Assembly: GCA_002438405.1 (NCBI GenBank)
Contig: DJOE01000024.1
Span: 5,871-69,870, forward strand
Direction of reading: 5' to 3'
Length of the DNA: 64,000 nucleotides
DNA from: Cyanobacteria bacterium UBA6446
Lineage (GTDB): Bacteria > Cyanobacteriota > Vampirovibrionia > Gastranaerophilales > Gastranaerophilaceae
This document shows positions 34,605 through 43,349 of the stretch, in pieces. Within the stretch, counting starts at the first letter, position 1; every line of letters begins with the position of its first letter. Below the pieces are notes generated by a model that was given only the letters and a program-made list of their open reading frames with translations, ran no database searches and was not told where the DNA came from. A program made the position numbers and the translations under genes.

Positions 34605-35657
34605 ATGCCTGACGGAATATTAACAAAATTTATTAATGCAATAACAGGTTTTTTTACGGGAAAAACCAAACAACCGGCAAAAACAAATAAAAATGGAAAA
34701 GCTTCCATATTCAAAGGAACAAACCACACAAAAAATCCTCATGAAATATCCATGATGAACGATATTTCTGATGCTCAAATCACAAGAAACAATTACATTT
34801 CTTATAGAAGAAATCCTAAATATGCGCTTAAAGAGGGCGATACAATTTCCGTAATCGCTAAAAAATTCGGGGTTGAAGAGCAATCAATTCTTTATGCCAA
34901 CAGTTTGACAAAAGAAACCGCAAAAAATCTTAAAATTGGTCAAATTTTAAAAATTCCACCAACAAAAACGGTTAAAAATATTAGAAACCTTAATGACGTT
35001 GCAAAGTCAATGGGAGTTTCTGCAGATTTTATTGCCAAGCTCAAAAAGGCGGAAGATAGTGCGAACCTAAAACCAAATCAATTCCACAACACTGCATACA
35101 AAGATGATGCCGGAGTTTTGACTATTGGTATTGGACACGTTGTAAAAAAAGGTGAACCACAAAAATTATCCAATGTACAAGTTTGTTCACTGCTTGCAAA
35201 AGATTTGCTTAAAGTTGAAGAAAACATTGAGGGAATTATCGGCCCTGCAAAATATAAAAGTTTGCCACAACCAATGAAAGAAGCACTTTTGAGCTTAACT
35301 TTCAACAAAGGTACAGACATTTTGAATAAAATTCCGGGGCTTACCTATACCCTAAAAGTTGGCAAATACGAAGCCGCAATAAACAAATTCTCGTTCAATA
35401 AATCAACCGCAACAGGTCTTGAAATGAGTGGATTAAATAAACGTAGAATTTTCGAAATTTCAATTGCCTGCAAAATGTACAAAGGTAAAATTCCACAAAG
35501 CAATATCAATACCGCTCAACAACTCTATAATCATGGAGTTCAACTACTGAGAAAAGAGTGTAAGAAAAGTGGGCACAGTTTTGAAAATCTACTTGTCGGA
35601 TATAACAACGATATCAAAAGTTATATGGGAAACCATATAAAACTTATAACAAAGTAA
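34605..35657 (+). CDS. LysM-domain GH24 (T4-type) lysozyme
   Basis: The 350-residue protein has an N-terminal basic region, a LysM domain (residues about 72-118, ALKEGDTISVIAKKFGVEEQ and LKIGQILKIPP) and a GH24 domain. The catalytic triad of T4 lysozyme is visible: Glu in KKAEDSA, Asp in AYKDDAG and Thr in LTIGIGHVV. It would cut the MurNAc-GlcNAc bond. No signal peptide is visible, as in phage endolysins and injected wall hydrolases. AAGAGG precedes the ATG. It is co-directional with the amidase gene 17 bp upstream. Its 3' end overlaps the convergent asparaginase gene by 14 bp. No capsid or tail genes are nearby. Confidence 0.88.
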   Translation: MPDGILTKFINAITGFFTGKTKQPAKTNKNGKASIFKGTNHTKNPHEISMMNDISDAQITRNNYISYRRNPKYALKEGDTISVIAKKFGVEEQSILYANSLTKETAKNLKIGQILKIPPTKTVKNIRNLNDVAKSMGVSADFIAKLKKAEDSANLKPNQFHNTAYKDDAGVLTIGIGHVVKKGEPQKLSNVQVCSLLAKDLLKVEENIEGIIGPAKYKSLPQPMKEALLSLTFNKGTDILNKIPGLTYTLKVGKYEAAINKFSFNKSTATGLEMSGLNKRRIFEISIACKMYKGKIPQSNINTAQQLYNHGVQLLRKECKKSGHSFENLLVGYNNDIKSYMGNHIKLITK

Positions 35658-36603
35658 CTATTTCTCCAACCTTATCACCATGAAGAGTTGTAATATCATG
35701 TGATACATTGATTTTAGCCCAACGCAAATTATTGATTAAATCAATAGTAACAATTTCACGTGCTTGCATATTAGAATCGCAAATTTTAACGATAAATCCC
35801 TCTTCTAATTCAATGTTTATAACAACGCACAAACCGCCGGCACCAACTTTTGCAATTAATCCATTTGATTCAGCGATAATCTTTGTATCCGTACGATTTT
35901 CACCACCAATTGTATATGCATGATTTAAAAATGCATTCTTTAATCTCTCATACTTAGGATTGCAGAACAGATTCAAATAACCTTTAACAATATTTGCTAA
36001 CGGCATTGAATGAATTGGAACACCACAACCGTCTTTTGTTATCGGATATTCTGTTTTAACTTCACACAACTCATAAATCCTTTTCTTTATAGCCTGTTGC
36101 AATGGGTGATTGATATTATCATAATTATCCATATCCCAATCATTCAACTTACACAAACCAAGCATCATTGCATGCTTTCCGGAACAATTGTTATGAAGTG
36201 CCGTAGGTTTTTCCCTATGTAAAAGCAATTCATCTTGTGCCGTCTTTGAAATAGGCTCATGGTCACCACATTTCAACTTGTCAGGCGAAATTTCAAACTT
36301 ATCTAATATACTTTTTATCAATTTAATATGTTGTTCTTCTCCAGCATGAGATGCTGCACAAATTGCGATTTCTTCTTCTGTTAAATTGTACTTTTTATCT
36401 AGTTCATAGTCAATCATCAACGCTGCTTGAAGAGGTTTAGCACAAGATCTTAAAAAGAACGGATAATTTTTATCTTCACCAATCCTTTCAATAACTCGAG
36501 CCTTATTTGCCCTAACAACATAACCAAAATGCTCTTGTTCAATTAGTCCATCTCTAACAAAAGTAACAACCTTAGCGGGTTCTGTATTAATATTCATCGT
36601 CAT
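35644..36603 (-). CDS. asparaginase II family protein
   Basis: The 319-residue protein belongs to the asparaginase II / thermolabile L-asparaginase family (structurally serine-hydrolase-like, unrelated to AnsA/AnsB). Family features are RSCAKPLQAALMID near residue 52, CAASHAGEEQHI, LHNNCSGKHAMMLGLCK, TKDGCGVPIHSMPL and AESNGLIAKVGAGGL. It would hydrolyse L-asparagine in the cytoplasm. The ATG at 36603 overlaps the 3' end of the upstream gene by 17 bp, so the two are translationally coupled. Confidence 0.85.
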   Translation of the reverse strand: MTMNINTEPAKVVTFVRDGLIEQEHFGYVVRANKARVIERIGEDKNYPFFLRSCAKPLQAALMIDYELDKKYNLTEEEIAICAASHAGEEQHIKLIKSILDKFEISPDKLKCGDHEPISKTAQDELLLHREKPTALHNNCSGKHAMMLGLCKLNDWDMDNYDNINHPLQQAIKKRIYELCEVKTEYPITKDGCGVPIHSMPLANIVKGYLNLFCNPKYERLKNAFLNHAYTIGGENRTDTKIIAESNGLIAKVGAGGLCVVINIELEEGFIVKICDSNMQAREIVTIDLINNLRWAKINVSHDITTLHGDKVGEIVTLL

Positions 36604-37309
36604 TCTTTTTCACCATTAACAATAATTGATTTAACTTTTTCTTTAATTGTTTATTTTCTTCTTGCAAATCCTCAATACGTTTTTTATATTCGTCAACAGA
36701 TTTTGCATATTCTTGTTTAATTTTAGGGATTTCGTTATGGTCTAGAATAAATCTCTTCTTAGCCTCTTCCTTGATTGAAAGAATTATATCCAACTGCTTT
36801 TGAGTAATTAATCCTAAATCAATCAAAGATTGTCCAAACTTTTTATCCCCTTTTTGATTAGCTTCAACAGCCTTATTTAAATCATCTTGTGTAATAATTC
36901 CACCTTGAACAAAATATTCACCTGTTCTAAATTTACCTGCAAGAAATCCTGCAATATTCAAGATTTGAGAGTTATCAGGGATTTGCAAATACCCCTCATC
37001 TACGCAGAATAAAAAATAATTAGCAATTTCTTGCATTGACATATACGTATTCAATGCAATCTCTGATATGCTTGAATCCTTATCACAATAATCTAGAATA
37101 TTATAAATATTTGCATCAAAATGAGCCTCTTTATAATCAAGTTCACATTTGCCCTTGTAAGTTAAAACCGGTTTATATGTTGCGAAAACATAACCCAAAT
37201 CATTATCTTTATCAATTTCCTGCGACAATCTTACGTAAAGAATTTCTTTTACCCAAGACGGGAACTTTGATACCTTTTCCAAAAACTGTGTTAAAAAATT
37301 TCTCTGCAT
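36587..37309 (-). CDS. protein with a T2SSE_N/MshEN-like domain and C-terminal coiled coil
   Basis: The 240-residue protein is not an enzyme I recognise. Residues about 1-120 include a PqqD-like or winged-helix region (YNILDYCDKDSSISEIALNT and YFLFCVDEGYLQI). Residues about 128-178 match the type II secretion ATPase N-terminal pattern: FRTGEYFVQGGIITQDDLNKA then FGQSLIDLGLITQKQLDIIL. The end is a strong coiled coil (KKRIEDLQEENKQLKKKLNQ). MshEN domains bind c-di-GMP or couple pilus ATPases to partners; whether this one does is unknown. It overlaps the asparaginase gene. A TATAGA and GAGAG lie upstream of the start. Confidence 0.6.
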   Translation of the reverse strand: MQRNFLTQFLEKVSKFPSWVKEILYVRLSQEIDKDNDLGYVFATYKPVLTYKGKCELDYKEAHFDANIYNILDYCDKDSSISEIALNTYMSMQEIANYFLFCVDEGYLQIPDNSQILNIAGFLAGKFRTGEYFVQGGIITQDDLNKAVEANQKGDKKFGQSLIDLGLITQKQLDIILSIKEEAKKRFILDHNEIPKIKQEYAKSVDEYKKRIEDLQEENKQLKKKLNQLLLMVKKNDDEY

Positions 37310-37448
37310 AGTTACTCTCTATAATCGAGTAATATTCTATCATTAAATAGTAATTTGTTCAACATTATATTTAGATTTTATCTTTTTTAGCTATTCATTC
37401 ATATAAATAAAGGATATCCTTGCAATATATTTCGATTATCATATAAAT

Positions 37449-37772
37449 ATGGACAATTACACGCAAAACGAAGAAGATAAAGAGCTTAAATCAGTAGGAC
37501 TAGAATTGATGTTTCTAACTCCCGAAAAATGCTCGTCTGCTGACGGGATTACTGCAGTTGAACTCGCTAAACTCGTTAATCTTCCGGTTGATGTTGTGAA
37601 AAAAAAGTTGAATATTCTAAAAGAAAAAGATATTGTCAGAGTTAAAGGTATAAACCCCAAATACTGGAAGTTCAATGAATACAACTTCCAAAGAATGGAC
37701 GAAGATGATGAAATCTTCATGCTTTTGTGTAGTTTTGATGATGTTGATTTCGACAAATATTTTTCTTATTAA
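37449..37772 (+). CDS. small winged-helix DNA-binding protein
   Basis: The 107-residue protein contains a likely winged helix-turn-helix at residues about 33-75 (ITAVELAKLVNLPVDVVKKK, then LNILKEKDIVRVKGINPKYW) and an acidic tail (DEDDEIFMLL and DDVDFDKYF). It probably regulates transcription. There is no ribosome site; a TATCAT ends 6 nt before the ATG, consistent with a leaderless message. It stands alone before lysA. Function beyond the fold is not inferable. Confidence 0.6.
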   Translation: MDNYTQNEEDKELKSVGLELMFLTPEKCSSADGITAVELAKLVNLPVDVVKKKLNILKEKDIVRVKGINPKYWKFNEYNFQRMDEDDEIFMLLCSFDDVDFDKYFSY

Positions 37773-37847
37773 TTTCCCAAATTTAGTCTATATTTTTTAG
37801 TTCAAATATGTTATTATAAAGTTGCATATCATAGTTAAGGAGCAAAG

Positions 37848-39176
37848 ATGACATCTAGTACAAACCAATTCCAAAAACCAATTACCACAAAAATAAATGA
37901 TGCCGGAAATATTGAAATTGGCGGCTGTGATTTAGTATCTTTGGCTGAAAAATATTCAACTCCTTTATATTTGATTGACGAAGAAACTTTACGTTCAATT
38001 TGTAGAGATTATAAAAAAGCTTTCGCTAAATATCCAAAAGCACACATGATGTATGCATCAAAAGCATTATGTACAAGTTCTGTTGCTAAAATAGTTGACA
38101 GCGAGGGTTTTGGTTTTGACACCGTTTCCGGTGGAGAAATTTATACAGTTTACAAAGCAGGAATTGATATGAACCATGTTCTATTCAATGGAAGTAACAA
38201 ATCCTATGATGAATTGGTTTTGGCGGTAGAACTTGGTGTTGGTAGGTTTTCTGTTGATAACTTTTTAGAATTGACTTTGCTAAATGAAGTTGCAAAATCT
38301 AAAAATAAAACTGTTGGAATTCTATTAAGAATTACCCCTGGAATTGAATGCCATACGCATGAATATATTCAAACAGGTCATTTGGACTCAAAATTCGGAT
38401 TTGATTTAACACAAATTGACGAAGCTGTTGAATTGATTTTAGACGAATATAAAAATTTAAAACTTCACGGATTACATGCACATATTGGTTCACAAATTTT
38501 CGAAACAAGTATTTATCCAGATGAAATTGAAATTTTGGTAAAAGAGATTTCAAGATTGGATAAAAAATTCGGTTTAAAACTAGATGAAATCAATATTGGT
38601 GGTGGGTTAGGTGTAAAATATACAGAAAAAGATGTTCCTCCATCAACTTATGAAATCGGTGAAATCATTATAAATAAACTCAATGAAGTTATTGAAAAAT
38701 ATAATATTGAACCTCCAACTTTATTTTTAGAACCCGGAAGAAGCATAATTTCAACATCAGGAGTAACACTTTATTCTATTGGAAGTTCAAAACAAGTTCC
38801 ACATGGCACAAAATATATTGCCGTAGATGGCGGTATGGCTGATAATCCTCGGCCATCAATGTATCAGGCTGAATATTTTGCACAAATTGCGAATAAAAAA
38901 GAAGATACACCGCTTGAAAAAGTTACCGTTGCCGGCAGATATTGTGAGTCAGGCGATATTTTGATAAAAGATATTGAATTGCCAAGCCCAGTAGAAGGCG
39001 ACATTCTATGCGTTTATAATACAGGAGCTTACAATTATTCAATGGCTTCAAATTACAACAGAGTGCAAAAACCTGCAATGGTTCTTGTAAATAATTCTCA
39101 ATCTGATATTATTATCAATAGAGAAACTTTAGATGATTTAATTTCACACGATATAATTCCGGATAGGTTAAAATAA
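37848..39176 (+). CDS. lysA: diaminopimelate decarboxylase
   Basis: LysA makes L-lysine from meso-diaminopimelate with PLP. The 442-residue protein shows the PLP lysine in MYASKALC (Lys72), GFGFDTVSGGEIYT, LHGLHAHIGSQI, the glycine-rich INIGGGLGVKY, EPGRSIISTSGV and the C-terminal CESGDILIKD with the dimer-interface Cys, plus GAYNYSMASNYN. TTAAGGAGC precedes the ATG. Its stop codon shares a base with the cdaA start (TAATG), so the two are coupled, as are lysine/peptidoglycan supply and c-di-AMP signalling. Confidence 0.97.
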   Translation: MTSSTNQFQKPITTKINDAGNIEIGGCDLVSLAEKYSTPLYLIDEETLRSICRDYKKAFAKYPKAHMMYASKALCTSSVAKIVDSEGFGFDTVSGGEIYTVYKAGIDMNHVLFNGSNKSYDELVLAVELGVGRFSVDNFLELTLLNEVAKSKNKTVGILLRITPGIECHTHEYIQTGHLDSKFGFDLTQIDEAVELILDEYKNLKLHGLHAHIGSQIFETSIYPDEIEILVKEISRLDKKFGLKLDEINIGGGLGVKYTEKDVPPSTYEIGEIIINKLNEVIEKYNIEPPTLFLEPGRSIISTSGVTLYSIGSSKQVPHGTKYIAVDGGMADNPRPSMYQAEYFAQIANKKEDTPLEKVTVAGRYCESGDILIKDIELPSPVEGDILCVYNTGAYNYSMASNYNRVQKPAMVLVNNSQSDIIINRETLDDLISHDIIPDRLK

Positions 39177-40078
39177 TGACAGACGATATTTTATTACTAC
39201 TTCAAAATTTCATAGGCAATTGGCACATGTATATCAAAGATACATTTGGTTGGAAAAACACGTTTGAAGTTTTAATTATCGTTGCTATTTTGATGATTTT
39301 TTACCAAAAATTCATCAAAAATACTCATTCTGAAAAGTTCGTAAAAGGTGCAGTTGTTCTTGTATTTTTATGGATTTTGAGTGAAATTTTAATTGCGATA
39401 GATTTGACAATTTTGGGTGTATTTATTCGTTCAATTGTTACACTTGTTGCGTTAAGTTTAATCGTAATTTTCCAACCGGAACTTAGAAGATTTTTAGGTT
39501 ATTTGGGACAAGTTGATTTCTTCAAACGACTTTTTGATAACGGAAAGAAAAAAGAAGACAACAAATCAATTGACGTAATTAAAGAAATTATTGAAGCCGT
39601 AAAATATCTTTCAAAATCTCACACCGGAGCATTGATTGTATTTCAGAACGATTTGAGTAATACATATCACGATGTCGGTACAATCTTGAATGCTGATGTT
39701 TCAACAGAATTGTTGTTAACAATTTTCCACGTAAATACCCCACTTCATGATGGAGCTGTTGTTATTAGTGGTTCAAAAATAATCTCTGCGGGGGTTTTAC
39801 TTCCATTGACAGATGACCCAAAACTTAGTTGGAAATACGGAACTCGTCACAGAGCAGCTATTGGTATGACAGAATCAAGTAATGCAGCTTGCCTTGTTGT
39901 GTCAGAAGAAACAGGTGATGTTTCTATAACTTTAGATGGAACATTGAAAAAATATGATGATATTCCAACATTGAAAGCTGATTTAGAAAAGATTTTGGGT
40001 TACAAAAAGAATGAACAACCTGAAAAAAAGCAAAGATTTAATTTAGAAAAATTATTAACTAAGAAAAACGAGAAATAA
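39176..40078 (+). CDS. cdaA: diadenylate cyclase, CdaA type
   Basis: CdaA is a membrane-bound enzyme that makes c-di-AMP, which controls potassium uptake and wall homeostasis. The 300-residue protein has three N-terminal membrane helices (residues about 28-45, 58-75, 80-97), the linker FQPELRRFLGYLGQ, and a DisA_N domain with TPLHDGAVVISG and GTRHRAAIGMTE, the DGA and RHR catalytic motifs. The start codon overlaps the lysA stop. The yitT-like gene follows after 1 bp. A ybbR/cdaR gene, usual next to cdaA in Firmicutes, is absent here. Confidence 0.96.
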   Translation: MTDDILLLLQNFIGNWHMYIKDTFGWKNTFEVLIIVAILMIFYQKFIKNTHSEKFVKGAVVLVFLWILSEILIAIDLTILGVFIRSIVTLVALSLIVIFQPELRRFLGYLGQVDFFKRLFDNGKKKEDNKSIDVIKEIIEAVKYLSKSHTGALIVFQNDLSNTYHDVGTILNADVSTELLLTIFHVNTPLHDGAVVISGSKIISAGVLLPLTDDPKLSWKYGTRHRAAIGMTESSNAACLVVSEETGDVSITLDGTLKKYDDIPTLKADLEKILGYKKNEQPEKKQRFNLEKLLTKKNEK

Positions 40079-40079
40079 T

Positions 40080-40937
40080 ATGGCAAAAAGTGTTGATGCA
40101 AAAGGAAATAGTTTTGTAATCCAGTTGAAAAATTTAATATTTTTAACTGTTGGTGCTATGATTACGGCTTTTGCATTAGAATCTTTTTTAGTTCCCAATA
40201 ATATTATTGACGGTGGTGTTATTGGTATTTCAATGATTATCAGCCATATTACAAAATGGAATTTAGGTTTACTTATTTTAATTTTGAATACTCCATTTAT
40301 TATAATGGCATTCAAAAAAATGGGTGGGAAATTCGTTGTTCAGACAGCATTTGCAAACATAATTCTTGCAGTGTTCTTGAATATTTTTCACCATTACAAA
40401 GTTACTCACGATTTATTACTTGCGACCGTTTTTGGCGGAATAATTCTCGGACTTGGGGTAGGAATTATCCTAAAACATGAGGGATCATTAGACGGAACCG
40501 AAATGTTGTCTTTGGTTGTTTCTAAAAAGTTTGGTTGTTCTGTTGGTGAATTTATCATGGGTATAAACGTGTTTATTTACCTTGTTGCAGGAAAAGTTTT
40601 CAGCTGGGAAAGCGCAATGTATTCAATTATGACATACTTTATCGCTTCAAAAGTTATTGATACAGTAATGGAAGGTTTCAACAGTTCAAAATCGGTCCGA
40701 ATTATCAGTGATAATGCATCTGCTATCGGTGAACAATTAATAGAAAGACTAGATATTAGTGTTACGTATTTGCAAGGTATTGGTGGCTATACAGGACAAG
40801 ATAAAGACCTGATTTATTGCGTAATTTCAAGACTTGAACTTCCTAAAATGATTGATATTATAAAAGAAATCGACCCTAAAGCTTTTGTTTCAGTAGTTGA
40901 TGTTCACGAAGTTTACGGCGGAAGATTCAGGAAATAA
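40080..40937 (+). CDS. YitT family membrane protein (DUF161/DUF2179)
   Basis: The 285-residue protein has five to six membrane helices in its first 195 residues, with family motifs FLVPNNIIDGGVIGISMI, GGIILGLGVGIILKHEGSLD and GTEMLSLVV. A soluble C-terminal DUF2179 domain (residues about 205-285) contains GQDKDLIYCVISRLELPKM and ends FVSVVDVHEVYGGRF. YitT proteins are proposed transporters of unknown substrate. The start lies 1 bp after the cdaA stop, so it belongs to the lysA-cdaA operon. Confidence 0.92.
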   Translation: MAKSVDAKGNSFVIQLKNLIFLTVGAMITAFALESFLVPNNIIDGGVIGISMIISHITKWNLGLLILILNTPFIIMAFKKMGGKFVVQTAFANIILAVFLNIFHHYKVTHDLLLATVFGGIILGLGVGIILKHEGSLDGTEMLSLVVSKKFGCSVGEFIMGINVFIYLVAGKVFSWESAMYSIMTYFIASKVIDTVMEGFNSSKSVRIISDNASAIGEQLIERLDISVTYLQGIGGYTGQDKDLIYCVISRLELPKMIDIIKEIDPKAFVSVVDVHEVYGGRFRK

Positions 40938-40957
40938 TTTTGGAAAATTTTAACATA

Positions 40958-40986
40958 TAGACAATTTGCCTAAAATATAATATACT
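40958..40986 (+). promoter_or_regulatory. promoter for the 116-residue conserved protein
   Basis: TAGACA (40958-40963), a 17-bp spacer and TATACT (40981-40986). The ribosome site AGAGGAAGAG lies downstream. Confidence 0.55.
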
Positions 40987-41019
40987 ATTGTTAATAAGAT
41001 ATAAGAGGAAGAGAATAAA

Positions 41020-41370
41020 ATGGCAGCAAAACATAGTGATACAGTTCCAATAGAAGTAACAATTTTGACAGCAGATCACGATATTAAAGGTGTTGTTCAC
41101 GTATCAAAATATACAAATACAAACAGGGAATTAACAGACCTTTTGAATGATAAAGAAAGAAGATTTTTAGCAGTAACAAATGCTGAAATCTATCCAAGAG
41201 TTGGTAACCAATCACCAAGAAGATACAATTTCTTAGAAATTCACATGGATTATGTTTTGATGGTTCACCCAACAACTCAAGCTGTATTCAAAGATTCTGG
41301 TAAAACTCAAGAAGATATCTCAAGATTTAGAGAACTTCGTATGAAGTTGAACCAAACAAAACCATTCTAG
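41020..41370 (+). CDS. conserved hypothetical protein, small beta-rich fold
   Basis: The 116-residue protein has no signal peptide. Strand-rich segments (PIEVTILTADHDIKGVVHVS, RRFLAVTNAEIYPR, NFLEIHMDYVLMVHP) suggest a small beta-barrel of the kind seen in uncharacterised families with an AEIYP-like motif. Similar short proteins occur in Cyanobacteria and relatives, but I know no function. It is monocistronic, with a clear promoter, a strong AGAGGAAGAG ribosome site and a 14-bp-stem terminator, which suggests a steady expression level. Confidence 0.65.
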   Translation: MAAKHSDTVPIEVTILTADHDIKGVVHVSKYTNTNRELTDLLNDKERRFLAVTNAEIYPRVGNQSPRRYNFLEIHMDYVLMVHPTTQAVFKDSGKTQEDISRFRELRMKLNQTKPF

Positions 41371-41397
41371 ATTGTTTTTTTAAATAGAGTTTTTAGG

Positions 41398-41429
41398 AAG
41401 AGGTGCAGTGTTTCACACTGCACCTCTTT
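41398..41429 (+). terminator. intrinsic terminator, possibly bidirectional
   Basis: A perfect 14-bp stem AAGAGGTGCAGTGT/ACACTGCACCTCTT (41398-41411 with 41415-41428), TTC loop. It lies between convergent genes and may serve both. Confidence 0.8.
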
Positions 41430-41449
41430 ACTTATTCAAAATTAAAACT

Positions 41450-42658
41450 CTAAAATTTCTCAGCTACGAATTCTTGATGACTATAACGAGGTTCGTATTT
41501 GTCAAGTTCAAATGGGTTAATTTTAGATTTGACAAAATCTGAATCAGCACCAAGTTGATCTTGCATTTTGCGTCTTGCATAACCACGTTCAGCATATAAT
41601 GATTGTAATTCTTTTGAGAATTTTTCTGGGTGAGCTGCAGCATAAGAAATAAGGACATTGTAGATTTCTATTGCATAGTCATAATCTTGCATCAAGTACA
41701 AAATATATGCTTTATCACTAGATATGTAAAAATAATTTATTTTATCTTTCTTATCTAAAGATTCCAAAAGGTCATTGTAATCAGGAATTATACTTTCTAT
41801 AATGTTATTTTCTACTCTAAAAATTGATTTTATCCACAACATTTGTTCTTCTTCAAGAACACTCATTTTCTTTCTTGTTGCATATTCATTAAAAACATCT
41901 ACTGCATTTTCAGCAGTTGTCAATTTTCTCTCTAACAATAACAAGTTTGCAAATCTTATAAAATCTTTTTGGGTGAATTTTTTACCTGACATTTTTAGCA
42001 CGGTTTTGTAATCTTTTAATGCTCCCTCATAATCTCTTTTTTTGAATCTTGCAAAAGCTCGCATGTCATACACGGACTCAGTTTTTGGATATAATGCAAG
42101 ATATATTTCTGAAAGAACTATTGCAGATTTGTAATGGGATTTTTTAGAATTTAAATTTAACTTCATTCCATATAAAAGCCCAAAAGCAGGAGCAAAAAAT
42201 AACGCAACTAAAATCAAAATCAAAACGATTTTTGAATAAAAATTTGCTTGATAATCTAAAACTTTTTCTCTCGGAATATGCGGTTTAAAATCTACAACCT
42301 CATACATTCCAAAGTTATGAATAAGAACCTTACTGTACATATAAGCACAAATACTTTTAATACCGCAAATGATTATTATCCACCAAAATTCACAAATCAA
42401 AATATTTAACAACGAAAAACTTAGATGTATAAAAATTAAATAAATAACAATTGGAACAATAAAATATGCAGCTTTCAAATATTTTTCAAGCTCAAATCTG
42501 TATTCAAGAATTTTACCGACTTCGGCTTTTGTCAAATTCATTTTATAAAGACAGCCTGTATCTTTAAACCAGCAAAAATTTCTAAAAACAGCATTCCCTG
42601 ATTTATCGGCATAAAATAGTAACGGATTACTGATTGTATCAATTATCTTTTTTAACAT
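41450..42658 (-). CDS. membrane protein with TPR domain
   Basis: The 402-residue protein has an N-terminal cytoplasmic segment, two or three membrane helices between about residues 62 and 110 (AAYFIVPIVIYLIFIHL), and another at about 142-168 (IVLILILVALFFAPAFGLLY). The C-terminal half is helical with tetratricopeptide-like repeats (MRAFARFKKRDYEGALKDYK and DKAYILYLMQDYDYAIEIYN). GGGAGAG precedes the ATG. It lies 19 bp downstream of the DUF429-like gene on the same strand, so it may end the map transcript. Function unknown; TPRs suggest a scaffold at the membrane. Confidence 0.65.
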   Translation of the reverse strand: MLKKIIDTISNPLLFYADKSGNAVFRNFCWFKDTGCLYKMNLTKAEVGKILEYRFELEKYLKAAYFIVPIVIYLIFIHLSFSLLNILICEFWWIIIICGIKSICAYMYSKVLIHNFGMYEVVDFKPHIPREKVLDYQANFYSKIVLILILVALFFAPAFGLLYGMKLNLNSKKSHYKSAIVLSEIYLALYPKTESVYDMRAFARFKKRDYEGALKDYKTVLKMSGKKFTQKDFIRFANLLLLERKLTTAENAVDVFNEYATRKKMSVLEEEQMLWIKSIFRVENNIIESIIPDYNDLLESLDKKDKINYFYISSDKAYILYLMQDYDYAIEIYNVLISYAAAHPEKFSKELQSLYAERGYARRKMQDQLGADSDFVKSKINPFELDKYEPRYSHQEFVAEKF

Positions 42659-42677
42659 TGCTCTCCCAAAAATCTAA

Positions 42678-43349
42678 TTAATTTATACAAGATTCCCCAA
42701 TAAGTTTTCTTTCAAAATCATAAACTTCAGTAGAAATATTCAAATTTTCTTTAATATCAATAACATTAAGTCCTCTGAAATTGTATATATTTCTAATTTC
42801 ATCAGGATTTTGAACTTTTTCTTTTGCAAGAATAGCACCTAAAATTGCCTCCAAATGTGACATTGGCATCATATTAACAGGCAAATCTTCAAATCCCCAT
42901 TCGAATTTCAAAGCCTGTTGCAAAAATTTGCAATCAGCTGGAGATCTGTCTTTGTAGCAAGAATTCAAATGCATACTTTGACGTGTCATATAAATATCAA
43001 ATCTATTGACTTCAATTCCACGTTCTGTCAATTCTCTAAAATATTCAGAACCCCTGTTGGAATGTCTTTGTGTCCAATTGTCACGATTGGGGATATTTTT
43101 ATTTGTTGCTACCGGTTGATAAGGTTTTGAAAGAATTCTCCATTTTCCCTCAAGCATTGTTCTATCGAAAGGAACAGAAACACAGATTTTAGAATTCTTT
43201 AAAGAAGAAAAATTTTCAAAAAAGAAAATTATATCATTCATTTTATACAGTTTGTCAAGCAGAATAATTTTGTTATCCTCATCAATTACTGCCACTCCAG
43301 AATCCATACTTGAACCGGAAGCAAGCGATACACCTATATAATAATTCAT
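42678..43349 (-). CDS. DUF429-like protein with predicted RNase H fold
   Basis: The 223-residue protein begins YYIGVSLASGSSMDSGVAVI, an opening beta-hairpin with Asp as in DUF429 RNase H-like proteins, followed by KICVSVPFDR and a conserved-looking central region (NWTQRHSNRGSEYFRELTER) and SHLEAILGAILA near the end. DUF429 members are predicted nucleases or NTP-binding proteins with no proven role. The ATG at 43349 directly abuts the map stop, and its ribosome site (CAGGAG) is inside the map coding region, so the two are coupled. Confidence 0.55.
   Translation of the reverse strand: MNYYIGVSLASGSSMDSGVAVIDEDNKIILLDKLYKMNDIIFFFENFSSLKNSKICVSVPFDRTMLEGKWRILSKPYQPVATNKNIPNRDNWTQRHSNRGSEYFRELTERGIEVNRFDIYMTRQSMHLNSCYKDRSPADCKFLQQALKFEWGFEDLPVNMMPMSHLEAILGAILAKEKVQNPDEIRNIYNFRGLNVIDIKENLNISTEVYDFERKLIGESCIN

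Noticed and set aside
32659..35657. Prophage remnant around the two wall hydrolases
   Set aside because: No integrase, capsid, tail or holin gene and no change in base composition; neighbours are ordinary chromosomal genes.
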